Assembly: GCA_023405135.1 (NCBI GenBank) | Contig: JAEXYZ010000079.1 | Coordinates: forward strand, 1 to 30,910 | DNA length: 30,910 nt | Direction: 5' to 3' | Source of the DNA: Bacillota bacterium | Lineage (GTDB): Bacteria > Bacillota > Bacilli > Bacillales_A > Planococcaceae | Shown here: piece by piece, positions 1-7,728 of the stretch | How the letters are laid out: each line of letters begins with the position of its first letter | Numbering within the stretch: the stretch's first letter is position 1 | Position numbers and translations under genes: made by a program | The notes under the pieces: generated by a model | Databases searched by the model: none | Seen by the model: only the letters and a program-made list of their open reading frames with translations | Told to the model about the DNA's origin: nothing

Positions 1-118
1 ATTGGAGTGAAGGGGCGACTCCTGCGGGAACAGCCCGAGACTCGAGACCCCACAGGAGCGTAGCGACGAGGAGGCGCAGGGCCAGCCCTGGATGCGCGTC
101 CCCGGAACGGAAATCAAT
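1..118. repeat. GC-rich dispersed intergenic repeat of the Bacillaceae type
   Basis: This block is far more GC-rich than the surrounding DNA and codes for nothing convincing. It contains the imperfect inverted pair CTCCTGCGGG / CCCCACAGGAG (about 20-58), followed by GCGTAGCGACGAGGAGG and a CCGGAACGGAAATCAA end. I recognise this arrangement as a repeat found in many copies between genes in Bacillaceae and Planococcaceae genomes; its function is not known to me. The left end may lie outside the window. Confidence 0.6.
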
Positions 119-129
119 TTTCTTAATGT

Positions 130-190
130 CGAAAAAACACATTTTTCTTGATGAGAAAAATGATGTTTTTTAGTTTTGTCCCAGCCTCTT
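130..190 (-). terminator. Intrinsic terminator of the gpx transcript
   Basis: An inverted repeat (AAAAAACACATTTTTCT / AGAAAAATGATGTTTTTT, about 132-171) lies just past the stop of the minus-strand peroxidase gene. On the minus strand it forms an AT-rich hairpin ending in a T run. Between the stop and the hairpin is GAGGCTGGGACAAAAC (minus strand), a motif often found at gene ends in this group. Confidence 0.6.
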
Positions 191-661
191 TTATAAGTAT
201 TTTTTTATTTCGTCCTCAAATTTGGAAGGCTTATCGGCAGGGGCAAACCGTTTAACGACATCGCCGCTTCGATCCACTAAAAACTTCGTAAAGTTCCATT
301 TTACTTTGTTTCCAAAGAGACCTTTTGTTCCTTCAGTTAAATATTTAAATAAAGGATGTGCATCTTCACCATTCACCTTGATTAGTTCGTGCATTGGGAA
401 GGTGACACCGTAAGTAAGACGGCATTCCTCCGCAGCTTCAATTCCAGTGTTTAACTCTTGTTTAAATTGATTTGAAGGAAAACCGAGAATGACTAGCCCT
501 TGATCCTTATATTTTTTATAGAGTTTTTCTAAATCTTCAAATTGATTTGTAAAACCACATTTTGAAGCAGTATTTACTATTAGTAACACTTTTCCCTCAT
601 AACGTTTTAAGGAGTATGTCTCACCATTTTCAGTTAATACATTAAAATCATAGACGTTCAT
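191..661 (-). CDS. gpx: Glutathione peroxidase family thiol peroxidase
   Basis: This is a 156-residue cytoplasmic thiol peroxidase that reduces hydrogen and organic peroxides; bacterial members generally use thioredoxin rather than glutathione. The family tetrad is visible: peroxidatic Cys35 in NTASKCGFT, Gln68 in FKQEL, and Trp122-Asn123 in KWNFTKF. Cys80 in EECRLTYGVTFP sits where the resolving cysteine of thioredoxin-dependent members lies. The usual FPCNQF motif reads FPSNQF (Ser63), so a third, common cysteine is missing. The length matches B. subtilis BsaA. AAGAGGGA precedes the ATG. The gene begins 11 bases after the MFS transporter stop on the same strand and is probably cotranscribed with it. 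Confidence 0.9.
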   Translation of the reverse strand: MNVYDFNVLTENGETYSLKRYEGKVLLIVNTASKCGFTNQFEDLEKLYKKYKDQGLVILGFPSNQFKQELNTGIEAAEECRLTYGVTFPMHELIKVNGEDAHPLFKYLTEGTKGLFGNKVKWNFTKFLVDRSGDVVKRFAPADKPSKFEDEIKKYL

Positions 662-672
662 AAAATCCCTCT

Positions 673-1893
673 TTACCGATTATTTTGGAGTTGTTTTTCA
701 TAGGTTTTTGTTTTTCGACTTAATATCATTAGTGTAACAGCTAGTGTAAAAGAAGTAATGATAAAAGCACTGATAAAGACAATTACACCATTCCAGCCCC
801 AACTTGACCAGAAAAGGCCACCAGTTGTACCTCCTATACTTGATCCCATATAATACGCAAATAAATAAAGAGATGACGCTTGAGCCTTATCTTTTTTAGC
901 ACGGTAGCTGACCCATCCACTTGCAATAGAGTGAGAACCAAAAAATCCAAAGGTAAATATAACGATTCCGATAATTTTCGTAATTAGATTCATCGGTAAA
1001 GTTAGTAAAGCGCCTACGAACATAATAGAAATCCCAATTAGTAAAACTTTTTGTCGACCAAATTTATCTGAAAGACTGCCAAACCAAGTTGAACTAAATG
1101 TTCCGACTAAATATACAATAAATATCCAGCCGACAACACCGGCACTTAAGTTATATGGTGAATCTAAAAGTTGAAATCCAATATAATTATAAAGCGTAAC
1201 GAAACCAGCCATCAGCGTAAATGCAATTCCAAATAAACAAATCAAACCTGGGTCCTTCATATGAAAAAATAGCGATTTACACAATGCTTTAAAATTAAGT
1301 TGTCTTGGTATAAAGTGCTTTGATGGAGGTAATGCCCAAACAAAATAAGCACTAATAATAAGACTTAATAAACCTATTGTAATCATCCCAATTTGCCAAT
1401 TGAAGTGATCAGTCATTGATCCCATAATAATACGACCGGCTAGGCCTCCTATAGAATTTCCGCTTATATAAAGTCCCATGGCGATCCCTAAACTAGTAGG
1501 TTCAACTTCTTCACCTAAATAAGCCATTCCAATTGCGGGTACACCAGCAAATACAATTCCTTGAACAATTCGTAATAATAAAAGCACTTCAAAAGATGGA
1601 GAAAAGGCTAGTGCAATAGTTAATATAGATGCTGCAAATATTGAAAACATCATTAATCGTTTTCTACCCCATGCTTCCGATAAAGAACCGAAAAAGATTA
1701 AACTTAAGGATAAAACGCCAGTTGATAGTGAAAGTGAAAGACTTGCAACAGTAGGTGACACATTATAATCTTCAGTAAATTGAGGGAATAAGGGTTGTGT
1801 AATATAAAGATTTGCAAAGGTAATAAACCCTGCTGCAAATAAAGCTAAGCTTGCTAATTTAAATTGCTTTGTTCCTCTTTGTAAATAGCTCAT
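673..1893 (-). CDS. MFS efflux transporter, YybF/YnfM-like
   Basis: A 406-residue major facilitator with about twelve hydrophobic segments. MFS motif A appears in the loop after the second segment (GSLSEAWGRKRL) and again in degenerate form in the second half (GSLSDKFGRQKV), showing the two six-helix halves. Overall it resembles the YnfM/YybF group of proton-driven drug or metabolite exporters; the substrate cannot be read from sequence. It is divergent from a LysR-type gene 136 bases away, the arrangement of yybE-yybF in B. subtilis and ynfL-ynfM in E. coli, so control by that regulator is a reasonable inference. AAAGAGGCG lies ahead of the ATG on the minus strand. Confidence 0.85.
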   Translation of the reverse strand: MSYLQRGTKQFKLASLALFAAGFITFANLYITQPLFPQFTEDYNVSPTVASLSLSLSTGVLSLSLIFFGSLSEAWGRKRLMMFSIFAASILTIALAFSPSFEVLLLLRIVQGIVFAGVPAIGMAYLGEEVEPTSLGIAMGLYISGNSIGGLAGRIIMGSMTDHFNWQIGMITIGLLSLIISAYFVWALPPSKHFIPRQLNFKALCKSLFFHMKDPGLICLFGIAFTLMAGFVTLYNYIGFQLLDSPYNLSAGVVGWIFIVYLVGTFSSTWFGSLSDKFGRQKVLLIGISIMFVGALLTLPMNLITKIIGIVIFTFGFFGSHSIASGWVSYRAKKDKAQASSLYLFAYYMGSSIGGTTGGLFWSSWGWNGVIVFISAFIITSFTLAVTLMILSRKTKTYEKQLQNNR

Positions 1894-1927
1894 GATGATT
1901 TCGCCTCTTTAAAATTTTGACATTTTT

Positions 1928-1956
1928 TTGAACTTTATTATTATCTTTATTATAAT
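1928..1956 (+). promoter_or_regulatory. Predicted sigma-A promoter of the lysR gene
   Basis: TTGAAC (1928-1933) and TATAAT (1951-1956) are separated by exactly 17 bases in the divergent intergenic region. The -10 lies inside the palindrome TTATTATAATAA (1947-1958), which also reads as a -10 element on the other strand, so both divergent genes could be controlled here. Inferred from sequence only. Confidence 0.5.
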
Positions 1957-2029
1957 AAGAAGACTCATATAATGATAATTCATTGTTTTTATTTACCTTA
2001 TAAATAAAAGTAATAAGGGAGATCGTTTA

Positions 2030-2923
2030 ATGGATTTTAATTCATTGCAATATTTTAAAACAGTAGCAAAGTATGAAAATATGTCCCGTGCTGCTGAAAA
2101 ATTACATATGTCACAGCCTGCATTAAGTAAATCGATATCATTATTAGAACAATCTCTCGGTGTTGAATTATTTGATCGACACGGACGTTCAATTAAATTA
2201 AACAGATACGGGAAATTTTTTTTAGAACGAGCAGAGTTTATTATAAAAGAATTTGAACGGGCGAAGGAGGATTTAGCAAATCTAGTGTCTCCTGGTCATG
2301 GAGAAGTATCGATTGGCTTTATGCATACATTAGGACTTGAGGTAATCCCATCACTTATGAGGGAGGTTAAAAATGTATATCCATATATGAAGTTTCAACT
2401 AACTCAAAGTAATTCTAGCTTTGTATTAAAGAGACTCGAACTCGGGGAACTTGATTTATGTCTTATTTCATCTTTAGACACACATGTCGGTATTGTTTGG
2501 GAGAAACTGTGGGATGAACAATTATTTTTAATTGTGCCAAAGGGTCATCCGTTAAGTAAGAAAAAAAGTGTAAAGGTAGCTGACTTTGCCAACGAACCAT
2601 TTATTTCGATAAAAAAAGGGAACTCCTTACGTAAAACGGTAGATGGATTATTTAAAAAAGAAGGTTTTCAGCTTAATGTTGCATTTGAAGGAGAAGAAGT
2701 TCATACTGTTGCGAGCCTAGTTGAAAGTGGTTTAGGAGTATCGTTAATCCCACAGATTAAAGGGCTTGATCAATATAAGCTTCATATCATTGATGTAGAA
2801 TCGAAAGAATGTAAGCGCGAAATAGGTTTAGCTTACTTGGAAAATCGTTTCATAAGTGCGGCGACGATTCAATTTGCTGATTTTATAAGAAGTTATTTTA
2901 AAAGGGAAGACTCTCAGTTTTGA
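2030..2923 (+). CDS. LysR-family transcriptional regulator
   Basis: A 297-residue LysR-type regulator. Residues 1-60 hold the winged helix-turn-helix (FKTVAKYENMSRAAEKLHMS followed by QPALSKSISLLEQ and LGVELFDRHGR). Residues from about 90 form the two-lobed effector-binding domain, including IVPKGHPLS and the ESGLGVSLIP motif near residues 232-241. The length is standard for the family. AAGGGAGA precedes the ATG at good spacing. Its probable target is the divergent MFS gene, as for the yybE-yybF pair; the inducer is unknown. Confidence 0.9.
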   Translation: MDFNSLQYFKTVAKYENMSRAAEKLHMSQPALSKSISLLEQSLGVELFDRHGRSIKLNRYGKFFLERAEFIIKEFERAKEDLANLVSPGHGEVSIGFMHTLGLEVIPSLMREVKNVYPYMKFQLTQSNSSFVLKRLELGELDLCLISSLDTHVGIVWEKLWDEQLFLIVPKGHPLSKKKSVKVADFANEPFISIKKGNSLRKTVDGLFKKEGFQLNVAFEGEEVHTVASLVESGLGVSLIPQIKGLDQYKLHIIDVESKECKREIGLAYLENRFISAATIQFADFIRSYFKREDSQF

Positions 2924-2936
2924 GCCTTCCCTTCAG
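2904..2936 (+). terminator. Possible terminator hairpin at the end of lysR
   Basis: AGGGAAG within the last codons pairs with CTTCCCT just after the stop, and CTC/GAG extend the stem inside. No good T run follows, so this is a weak terminator or a processing structure. The following stretch to about 3010 is richer in GC than its surroundings and has no gene. Confidence 0.3.
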
Positions 2937-3026
2937 TCTGTTGACAAATACTTTTCATACTGCGTCCCTAGCCCCGGTCGCCCCTCTAATTGAAATTCAC
3001 TAACTAATGAGGCTTCCTATTTGTTA

Positions 3027-3557
3027 TCAATCTGTTTTTTTACCCGTAATTTTATTTGCAATTTCTTCAATTGACATAGCTGAATTTAATTGGAATTGTC
3101 CTTTTTGAAGAGATCTTGCATATTCAGGTTGTGCTAAAAATAATTCCATTTCCACACTATTGTCAATAATGCCTAATTCTTTTATTTTTTTTGCAACTTC
3201 AGCAGGTGTTAAACCATCATAGATGTAAAGAGTACCTGTAACTGTTTCATCTATTGGTTGTTCCTCAACAGCTGCGGCTTTGTTCGTTTGTTCTTCTAGT
3301 TTGCTGTCTGCATTATTTTCTTTTGAAATAGTTTTTGAAGTTTCAGTTTGTTTATTTTGTTCTAGCAACTCGATTTGTTTATTTGCTTCATTTAATTGTT
3401 GTTCGAGATTCATTATTTTCTCTTCATATTGTTTAATATTTTTTTCATTATCTTCTTTAACTACGCCTAAAGGAAGATTGAATATGTTAGATGCTGTAAG
3501 TAATGCGCCAATTAAAAAACAAGCAATCCCGAAACCACGAATAGATGACTTTTTCAT
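3027..3557 (-). CDS. Membrane-anchored protein with MltG/YceG-like terminal domain
   Basis: This 176-residue protein has one N-terminal membrane segment (about residues 8-30), a glutamate- and lysine-rich coiled coil (about 35-95), and a C-terminal domain whose text (GLTPAEVAKKIKELGIIDNS ... FLAQPEYA ... LQKGQFQL ... MSIEEIANKITG) resembles the LysM-like part of the MltG/YceG endolytic transglycosylases. The catalytic domain of MltG is absent, so it is unlikely to cut peptidoglycan; the remaining domain may bind it. Its start overlaps the stop of the upstream gene as ATGA, so translation is coupled. A yqzC/yqzD pair next to rpmG in B. subtilis may be equivalent, but I cannot confirm orthology. 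Confidence 0.7.
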   Translation of the reverse strand: MKKSSIRGFGIACFLIGALLTASNIFNLPLGVVKEDNEKNIKQYEEKIMNLEQQLNEANKQIELLEQNKQTETSKTISKENNADSKLEEQTNKAAAVEEQPIDETVTGTLYIYDGLTPAEVAKKIKELGIIDNSVEMELFLAQPEYARSLQKGQFQLNSAMSIEEIANKITGKKTD

Positions 3558-3970
3558 CGACGGCCTCCATTATGTAAAATTGACAATACTTGTTCTTTTG
3601 ATAAAGTAGACATTTTACTAATTTCTTCGATTGGATACCCTTGTTTATTTAATTCAATCACTTGGCTTACTAAAATTTCATTAATTTGTTTTATATTGCT
3701 ACTACTTGGATTTGATTTTGTAGATAGCACTGAACTTTTTGGTTCTAAAGAGCGTTTTGTAGTGCTTGGAGATTTTACCGTAAAATTAGGTTCAAGGAAT
3801 AATTCTTCTTCTACTACTTTTAATCTTTTCTTTAAAGCATTTGTTTCTTGATAAATGCTAATCGATAAGTCTTCTAAATCCTTTTCAACTTTTTTTGATG
3901 AATCTTTAAGGAAAAATGATAAAAGGATACAGATAATACCGATGATTATTAATATTGTTGATAGTTCCAC
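3554..3970 (-). CDS. Small membrane protein with coiled coil and C-terminal helix-turn-helix-like domain
   Basis: This 138-residue protein has an N-terminal membrane helix (residues 4-22), a charged helical stretch (about 28-60), a serine-rich linker (about 68-90), and a C-terminal segment (VIELNKQGYPIEEISKMSTL then SKEQVLSILHN) that looks like the DUF6115/SwrB-type end domain. It overlaps the following MltG-like gene by four bases (ATGA), so the two form a coupled pair. AGGAACGAACG lies upstream of the start on the minus strand; the spacing is acceptable. I do not assign a function. Confidence 0.65.
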   Translation of the reverse strand: MELSTILIIIGIICILLSFFLKDSSKKVEKDLEDLSISIYQETNALKKRLKVVEEELFLEPNFTVKSPSTTKRSLEPKSSVLSTKSNPSSSNIKQINEILVSQVIELNKQGYPIEEISKMSTLSKEQVLSILHNGGRR

Positions 3971-4345
3971 GTTCGTTCCTCCGTATAGAACAATTTTTAC
4001 TGAATGAGAAAGATTATAATTATTGATTGTAATGTTTAAACATATAAACTAGTTCAACGTTTTATGTTTTACAAATAGCTGTTAATATTTCTTAAAACGA
4101 ATTTCAAAGGACAGAAGAACAACCTTACAGCGATTGGTGAATCAACACGAACTATGACGTATTATAAAACGAAAAGTGTCATATTTAGTCGACTTCCAGT
4201 AACAGTGTTTTCCGCTAATAGTATTTTAACATACGAAAAGTTAATAATAAATGATGCTAGATTTTTTTTCAGTTTATGTTATAATGATTTAGTCGTATAA
4301 ATCATGCTCATGTTTAATAATTCTTGATATAGAGTGGGAGGGTTA
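3971..4345. other. Gene-free divergent intergenic region
   Basis: This stretch separates the minus-strand membrane gene pair from rpmG. Apart from the rpmG promoter near its right end and the palindrome ATGTTTAAACAT (4031-4042), I see no gene, repeat or RNA in it on either strand. Confidence 0.5.
4277..4285 (+). promoter_or_regulatory. Extended -10 promoter element of rpmG
   Basis: TGTTATAAT fits an extended -10 element (TGN followed by TATAAT) about 60 bases before the rpmG start. There is no good -35 hexamer at 16-18 bases upstream, which is tolerated for extended -10 promoters. Confidence 0.45.
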
Positions 4346-4348
4346 ATG

Positions 4349-4498
4349 ATGCGCGTAAACATTACATTAGCTTGCACAGATTGTGGCGAACGTAACTACA
4401 TTTCAAAAAAGAACAAACGTAACAATCCAGAGCGTCTTGAACTTAAAAAATATTGCTCTCGTGAGAAGAAATACACTCTTCACCGTGAAACGAAGTAA
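4349..4498 (+). CDS. rpmG: 50S ribosomal protein L33
   Basis: This 49-residue basic protein of the large ribosomal subunit reads MRVNITLACTDCGERNY ... NPERLELKKYCSREKK ... LHRETK, the complete L33 pattern. Two ATG codons lie in tandem (4346 and 4349). The second is chosen because the ribosome site GTGGGAGGG (4334-4342) is six bases before it and only three before the first. L33 exists as a zinc form with two CxxC pairs and a zinc-free form with none. This copy keeps CTDC but its second pair reads CSRE, leaving three of four cysteines. A strong terminator follows directly, so it is probably transcribed alone or with read-through to yqgN. Confidence 0.93.
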   Translation: MRVNITLACTDCGERNYISKKNKRNNPERLELKKYCSREKKYTLHRETK

Positions 4499-4506
4499 GC
4501 ATTATT

Positions 4507-4536
4507 GCCAAAACCACATGTGGTTTTGGCTTTTTA
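4507..4536 (+). terminator. Intrinsic terminator after rpmG
   Basis: A perfect 24-base palindrome (4507-4530, arms GCCAAAACCACA and TGTGGTTTTGGC) is followed directly by TTTTT. It lies eight bases after the rpmG stop. Confidence 0.85.
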
Positions 4537-4565
4537 CTTATAAGGTGCAATAGGGGCTGGTAATC

Positions 4566-5153
4566 ATGGATAAAAAAGAACTACGTAAAAATGTTAGGCA
4601 GTCATTAAATGACATGTCAAATCAACTATATTATGAATCCTCATTAAAAATAAAAGAACAATTATTAAAAGAGCCTTCGATAATAGAAGGGAATACGATT
4701 GCTATTACGATTTCAAATAAGCCTGAGGTTGATACGAAAGGCATTATCGAATCACTTTGGGAAGATAATAAAAAAGTCGTTGTTCCTAAATGTAATCCAA
4801 AGGATCGTTCGATGACTTTTTATGCAATTAATCATTTTCAGCAGCTAGAAACGGTCTATATGAATTTGCTAGAACCGATTCCAGAAATTACAAAACATGT
4901 GACTGCTGATGAAATTGATTGTATAATCGTACCAGGAATCGTCTTTGATTGTAGTGGTTATAGGATTGGTTATGGTGGGGGCTATTATGATCGCTATTTA
5001 AAAAACTTTGAAGGCTCCCTCATTTCATTAGCCTTTGATATCCAAATAGTTGAAAAAATACCAATTGAGTTTTACGATTTACCCATTGACCTTATTATTA
5101 CGGAAAGTAAGCGAATCGATTGTGCAACTAATCGAAAGGAATGCTCTTTATGA
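4566..5153 (+). CDS. yqgN: 5-formyltetrahydrofolate cyclo-ligase
   Basis: This 195-residue enzyme converts 5-formyltetrahydrofolate to 5,10-methenyltetrahydrofolate using ATP, recycling the inhibitory by-product of serine hydroxymethyltransferase. Seen: the N-terminal KKELRKNVRQ helix that binds ATP phosphates in the family, and the C-terminal signature VPGIVFD ... GYGGGYYDR (residues 135-143), which supplies the nucleotide and folate site. The length is typical. Its position between rpmG and yqgQ is close to the B. subtilis order. The stop overlaps the next start as ATGA. AGGGGCTGG precedes the ATG. A folate role fits the glycine-cleavage genes 10 kb away, but this is a chromosomal neighbourhood, not an operon. 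Confidence 0.93.
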   Translation: MDKKELRKNVRQSLNDMSNQLYYESSLKIKEQLLKEPSIIEGNTIAITISNKPEVDTKGIIESLWEDNKKVVVPKCNPKDRSMTFYAINHFQQLETVYMNLLEPIPEITKHVTADEIDCIIVPGIVFDCSGYRIGYGGGYYDRYLKNFEGSLISLAFDIQIVEKIPIEFYDLPIDLIITESKRIDCATNRKECSL

Positions 5154-5365
5154 AAACGATGAAAGATATTTATGATTTATTAAAACAATATGGAACTTAT
5201 ATATACACAAGAGATCGTATGGGTGACCTTATTTTAATGGAAGATGAAATTAGGGAACTGTACAAAGCAAGGGTTATAGATACTAAAGATTATCAAATGG
5301 CAATACTCCTTATTAGACAAGAGGCTTCGAAGTTAGAGATGAAGGAAAAAAACAATCAATCTTAA
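5150..5365 (+). CDS. yqgQ: YqgQ family (DUF910) small protein
   Basis: This 71-residue protein reads MKTMKDIYDLLKQYGTYIY, then DRMGDLILMEDEIRELYKA and YQMAILLIRQEASKL, the helical pattern of the YqgQ family. Its function is unknown. The start at 5150 is preferred over an in-frame ATG at 5141: GAAAGGA (5134-5140) touches the latter but is nine bases from 5150, which also gives an ATGA overlap with the yqgN stop. As I recall the B. subtilis order, a rhomboid protease gene and glcK flank yqgQ; both are missing here. Confidence 0.85.
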   Translation: MKTMKDIYDLLKQYGTYIYTRDRMGDLILMEDEIRELYKARVIDTKDYQMAILLIRQEASKLEMKEKNNQS

Positions 5366-5470
5366 GATGAAAAGTTTTTATACCAAATGTTTCAATTAGT
5401 TGATAAAATTTTCTTTTTCATATAAAATTTTTCAAAAAAGTTACAAGAATATTATATTGTGACGTATATG

Positions 5471-5498
5471 ACAGTGGACAGTGTTAATCCACTGTTTT
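5471..5498 (+). terminator. Probable terminator of yqgN-yqgQ
   Basis: ACAGTGGA (5471-5478) pairs with TCCACTGT (5488-5495) across a nine-base loop, followed by TTTT. It lies about 105 bases after the yqgQ stop. Confidence 0.55.
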
Positions 5499-5513
5499 AG
5501 TTTGGGAACCTTT

Positions 5514-5544
5514 TTGTAAATAATACGTAAATATAGTATATAAT
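5514..5544 (+). promoter_or_regulatory. Candidate promoter of yqgS
   Basis: TTGTAA (5514-5519) is followed after 17 bases by TATATA (5537-5542), with an overlapping TATAAT at 5539-5544 (19-base spacing). The distance to the yqgS start is about 180 bases, so a long leader is implied. Confidence 0.35.
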
Positions 5545-5725
5545 TAAAAAAGATTGTAAATATTATTTCTTTACTTCTAATTTTTTGCATATTAATGATT
5601 TGTAAGTTTTTATTGCTTCTTATAATGAAAAAGAATAAGATATATTTTGGCTTCTTGGTTGGTATTAAATTTTTGTAAATTATCATTTCAACTTTATATT
5701 AATTAAGTAGAAAGGGATGTTAGGA

Positions 5726-7630
5726 ATGAAGTCATTTAAATGGCCTAAACATTCAATATTAGCTATTGCTATACTTGCGACTTGGATAAAAACAGTTGTT
5801 GTGTATCATACAAGTTTTGAGATGGATATTGAAAATTCAATGCAAGAATTTATTTTAATTATAAATCCTTTAAGTTTTCTATTATTTATTTATGGCTTAG
5901 CGTTATTCTTTAAATCACAAAAAGCTCGCAATCGCTATATTATCACTATAAGCGTAATTTTATCGATTGTACTGTATGCGAACGTTGCGTTTTATCGATT
6001 TTATAATGATTTTATAACATTGCCTGTTTTATTCCAAACAAGTAATTTTGGCGAATTAGGTACTTCAGTTGGTGCGATTATTAGTTGGTTAGATATTTTA
6101 TATTTTATTGATGTTATTATTTTAATTGCAGCTGTTAAATTTTTACCAAAATTTAATGAACAAATGGCTGTCCGTAAAGAATTTCGTCGTGCTTACTATG
6201 TGCTATCTGTTGCTGTTTTATTCTTAAATTTAGGATTAGCAGAAACTGAACGACCACAATTATTAACGCGCAGTTTTGACCGTGAATTATTAGTTAAAAA
6301 TATCGGAACGTATAATTATCATTTGTATGATATTTATATTCAGTCAAAATCATCTGCTCAACGTGCATTAGCAGATGGCAGTGAACTAGTAGAGGTTGGT
6401 AACTATGTTCAAGCAAATCAAGCCTCAGTAAATGAAGAGATGTTTGGTAAATACAAAGGTCGTAATGTTATTGTAGTTTCATTAGAATCATTACAAAATT
6501 TTGTTATTAATAATACAATGAATGGGGAAGTTATTACACCGTTTTTAAATTCTTTAGTTAATGATAAAGATACGTATTATTTTAGCGACTTCTATCATCA
6601 AACAGGGTTAGGTAAAACTTCTGATTCTGAGTTTATTGTTGAGAACTCATTATTCGGCTTAGGACGCGGTGCTGTATTCTTTACTCATGGTGGAAATACG
6701 TATAACTCAATGTCAGAAAAGCTTGGTGAAAATGGCTATTTTACAAGTGTAATGCATGCAAATAACAAGTCTTTCTGGAACCGTGATATGATTTATCAAT
6801 CATTAAATATTCAAAAGTTCTACGATATTGATTCGTATGATGTAAATGAAGAAAACTCTGTTAACTGGGGATTGAAGGATATTCCGTTCTTTGAGCAATC
6901 CGCTGAGATTATGACAAAAATGCAACAACCATTCTTCACACGAATGATTACTTTAACGAATCACTATCCGTTCTATTTAGAAGAAGAAGATATTATGATC
7001 CCAGAGTATAATTCAAATTCTGGTACGTTAAATCGTTATTTCCAAACAGTACGATATATGGATGAAGCTGTAAAAATTTTCTTTGATGAGTTAAAAGAAA
7101 AGGGCTTATATGATAATTCAATTATCGTTATGTATGGAGATCACTATGGAATTTCCGAAAACCATAACAAAGCGATGGCTATGTATTTAAACAAAGAGGA
7201 AATTACTGCCTATGATACGGCGTTGCTGCAATCGGTACCTTTATTTATCCATATTCCTGGTTCAGGTGAGGGTAAAGTGATGGATGAAGCGGCTGGTCAA
7301 ATTGATATTCGACCAACAATTTTACATCTTTTAGGAATTGATACAGCAAACGATATGCAATTAGGGGCAGATCTTTTCTCAGATGAGCACGAAGATTTCG
7401 TTATCTTCCGTGATGGCCGATTTGTAACGGATCAATATGTTTATGCGGGTGAAGTATGTTATGACCGTGATACAGGGGAACAAACAGATATAGAAGCTTG
7501 TCAACCGTATATCGATAGAGCATCTGCTGAGCTTGAATATTCAGATGAAATTATTAATGGAGACTTATTGCGTTTCTATGATGATGCAACATTGAATTTA
7601 GAGCAGGAGAAGGATGCGTTAAAAGATTAA
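5726..7630 (+). CDS. yqgS: Lipoteichoic acid synthase family membrane enzyme
   Basis: The 634-residue product polymerises glycerol phosphate from phosphatidylglycerol onto a glycolipid anchor at the outer face of the membrane. About five hydrophobic segments fill residues 1-165; the extracellular sulfatase-like domain follows. Catalytic residues are visible: Glu254 in VVSLESLQN, nucleophile Thr298 in GKTSDSEF, and Asp472-His473 in YGDHYGISENHN, matching the E255/T300/D475/H476 set of S. aureus LtaS within a few residues. Position after yqgQ suggests the B. subtilis YqgS paralogue, a minor LTA synthase; whether another ltaS exists elsewhere is unknown. ATG 5726 is chosen because AAAGGGA is eight bases before it and would abut an ATG at 5717. 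Confidence 0.92.
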   Translation: MKSFKWPKHSILAIAILATWIKTVVVYHTSFEMDIENSMQEFILIINPLSFLLFIYGLALFFKSQKARNRYIITISVILSIVLYANVAFYRFYNDFITLPVLFQTSNFGELGTSVGAIISWLDILYFIDVIILIAAVKFLPKFNEQMAVRKEFRRAYYVLSVAVLFLNLGLAETERPQLLTRSFDRELLVKNIGTYNYHLYDIYIQSKSSAQRALADGSELVEVGNYVQANQASVNEEMFGKYKGRNVIVVSLESLQNFVINNTMNGEVITPFLNSLVNDKDTYYFSDFYHQTGLGKTSDSEFIVENSLFGLGRGAVFFTHGGNTYNSMSEKLGENGYFTSVMHANNKSFWNRDMIYQSLNIQKFYDIDSYDVNEENSVNWGLKDIPFFEQSAEIMTKMQQPFFTRMITLTNHYPFYLEEEDIMIPEYNSNSGTLNRYFQTVRYMDEAVKIFFDELKEKGLYDNSIIVMYGDHYGISENHNKAMAMYLNKEEITAYDTALLQSVPLFIHIPGSGEGKVMDEAAGQIDIRPTILHLLGIDTANDMQLGADLFSDEHEDFVIFRDGRFVTDQYVYAGEVCYDRDTGEQTDIEACQPYIDRASAELEYSDEIINGDLLRFYDDATLNLEQEKDALKD

Positions 7631-7634
7631 ATAA

Positions 7635-7668
7635 AAAGGCGTAGCGAATTGATTGCTACGCCTTTCTA
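7635..7668 (+). terminator. Terminator of yqgS
   Basis: AAAGGCGTAGC (7635-7645) pairs with GCTACGCCTTT (7655-7665) across a nine-base loop, directly after the yqgS stop. Confidence 0.8.
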
Positions 7669-7684
7669 TATTTTAAATGGATAT

Positions 7685-7724
7685 GAAAAAACGAGGTATC
7701 GATATGATACCTCGTTTTTTCGTT
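7685..7724. terminator. Bidirectional terminator between yqgS and the convergent small gene
   Basis: A perfect 16-base stem (7685-7700 with 7706-7721, core ACGAGGTATC) with a five-base loop has A runs on one side and T runs on the other, so it can stop transcription from both directions. It lies four bases past the stop of the minus-strand gene. Confidence 0.85.
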
Positions 7725-7728
7725 TTAA

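Larger units (their letters stand above)
5366..5725. other. AT-rich intergenic region before yqgS
   Basis: No gene is visible. It holds a probable terminator for yqgN-yqgQ (5471-5498) and a probable promoter for yqgS (5514-5544). The remainder is very AT-rich and shows no other structure that I can support. Confidence 0.5.

Noticed and set aside
5441..5686. 81-residue minus-strand frame
   Set aside because: It is a lysine-, isoleucine- and asparagine-rich frame arising from very AT-rich intergenic DNA; it also crosses the terminator hairpin at 5471.
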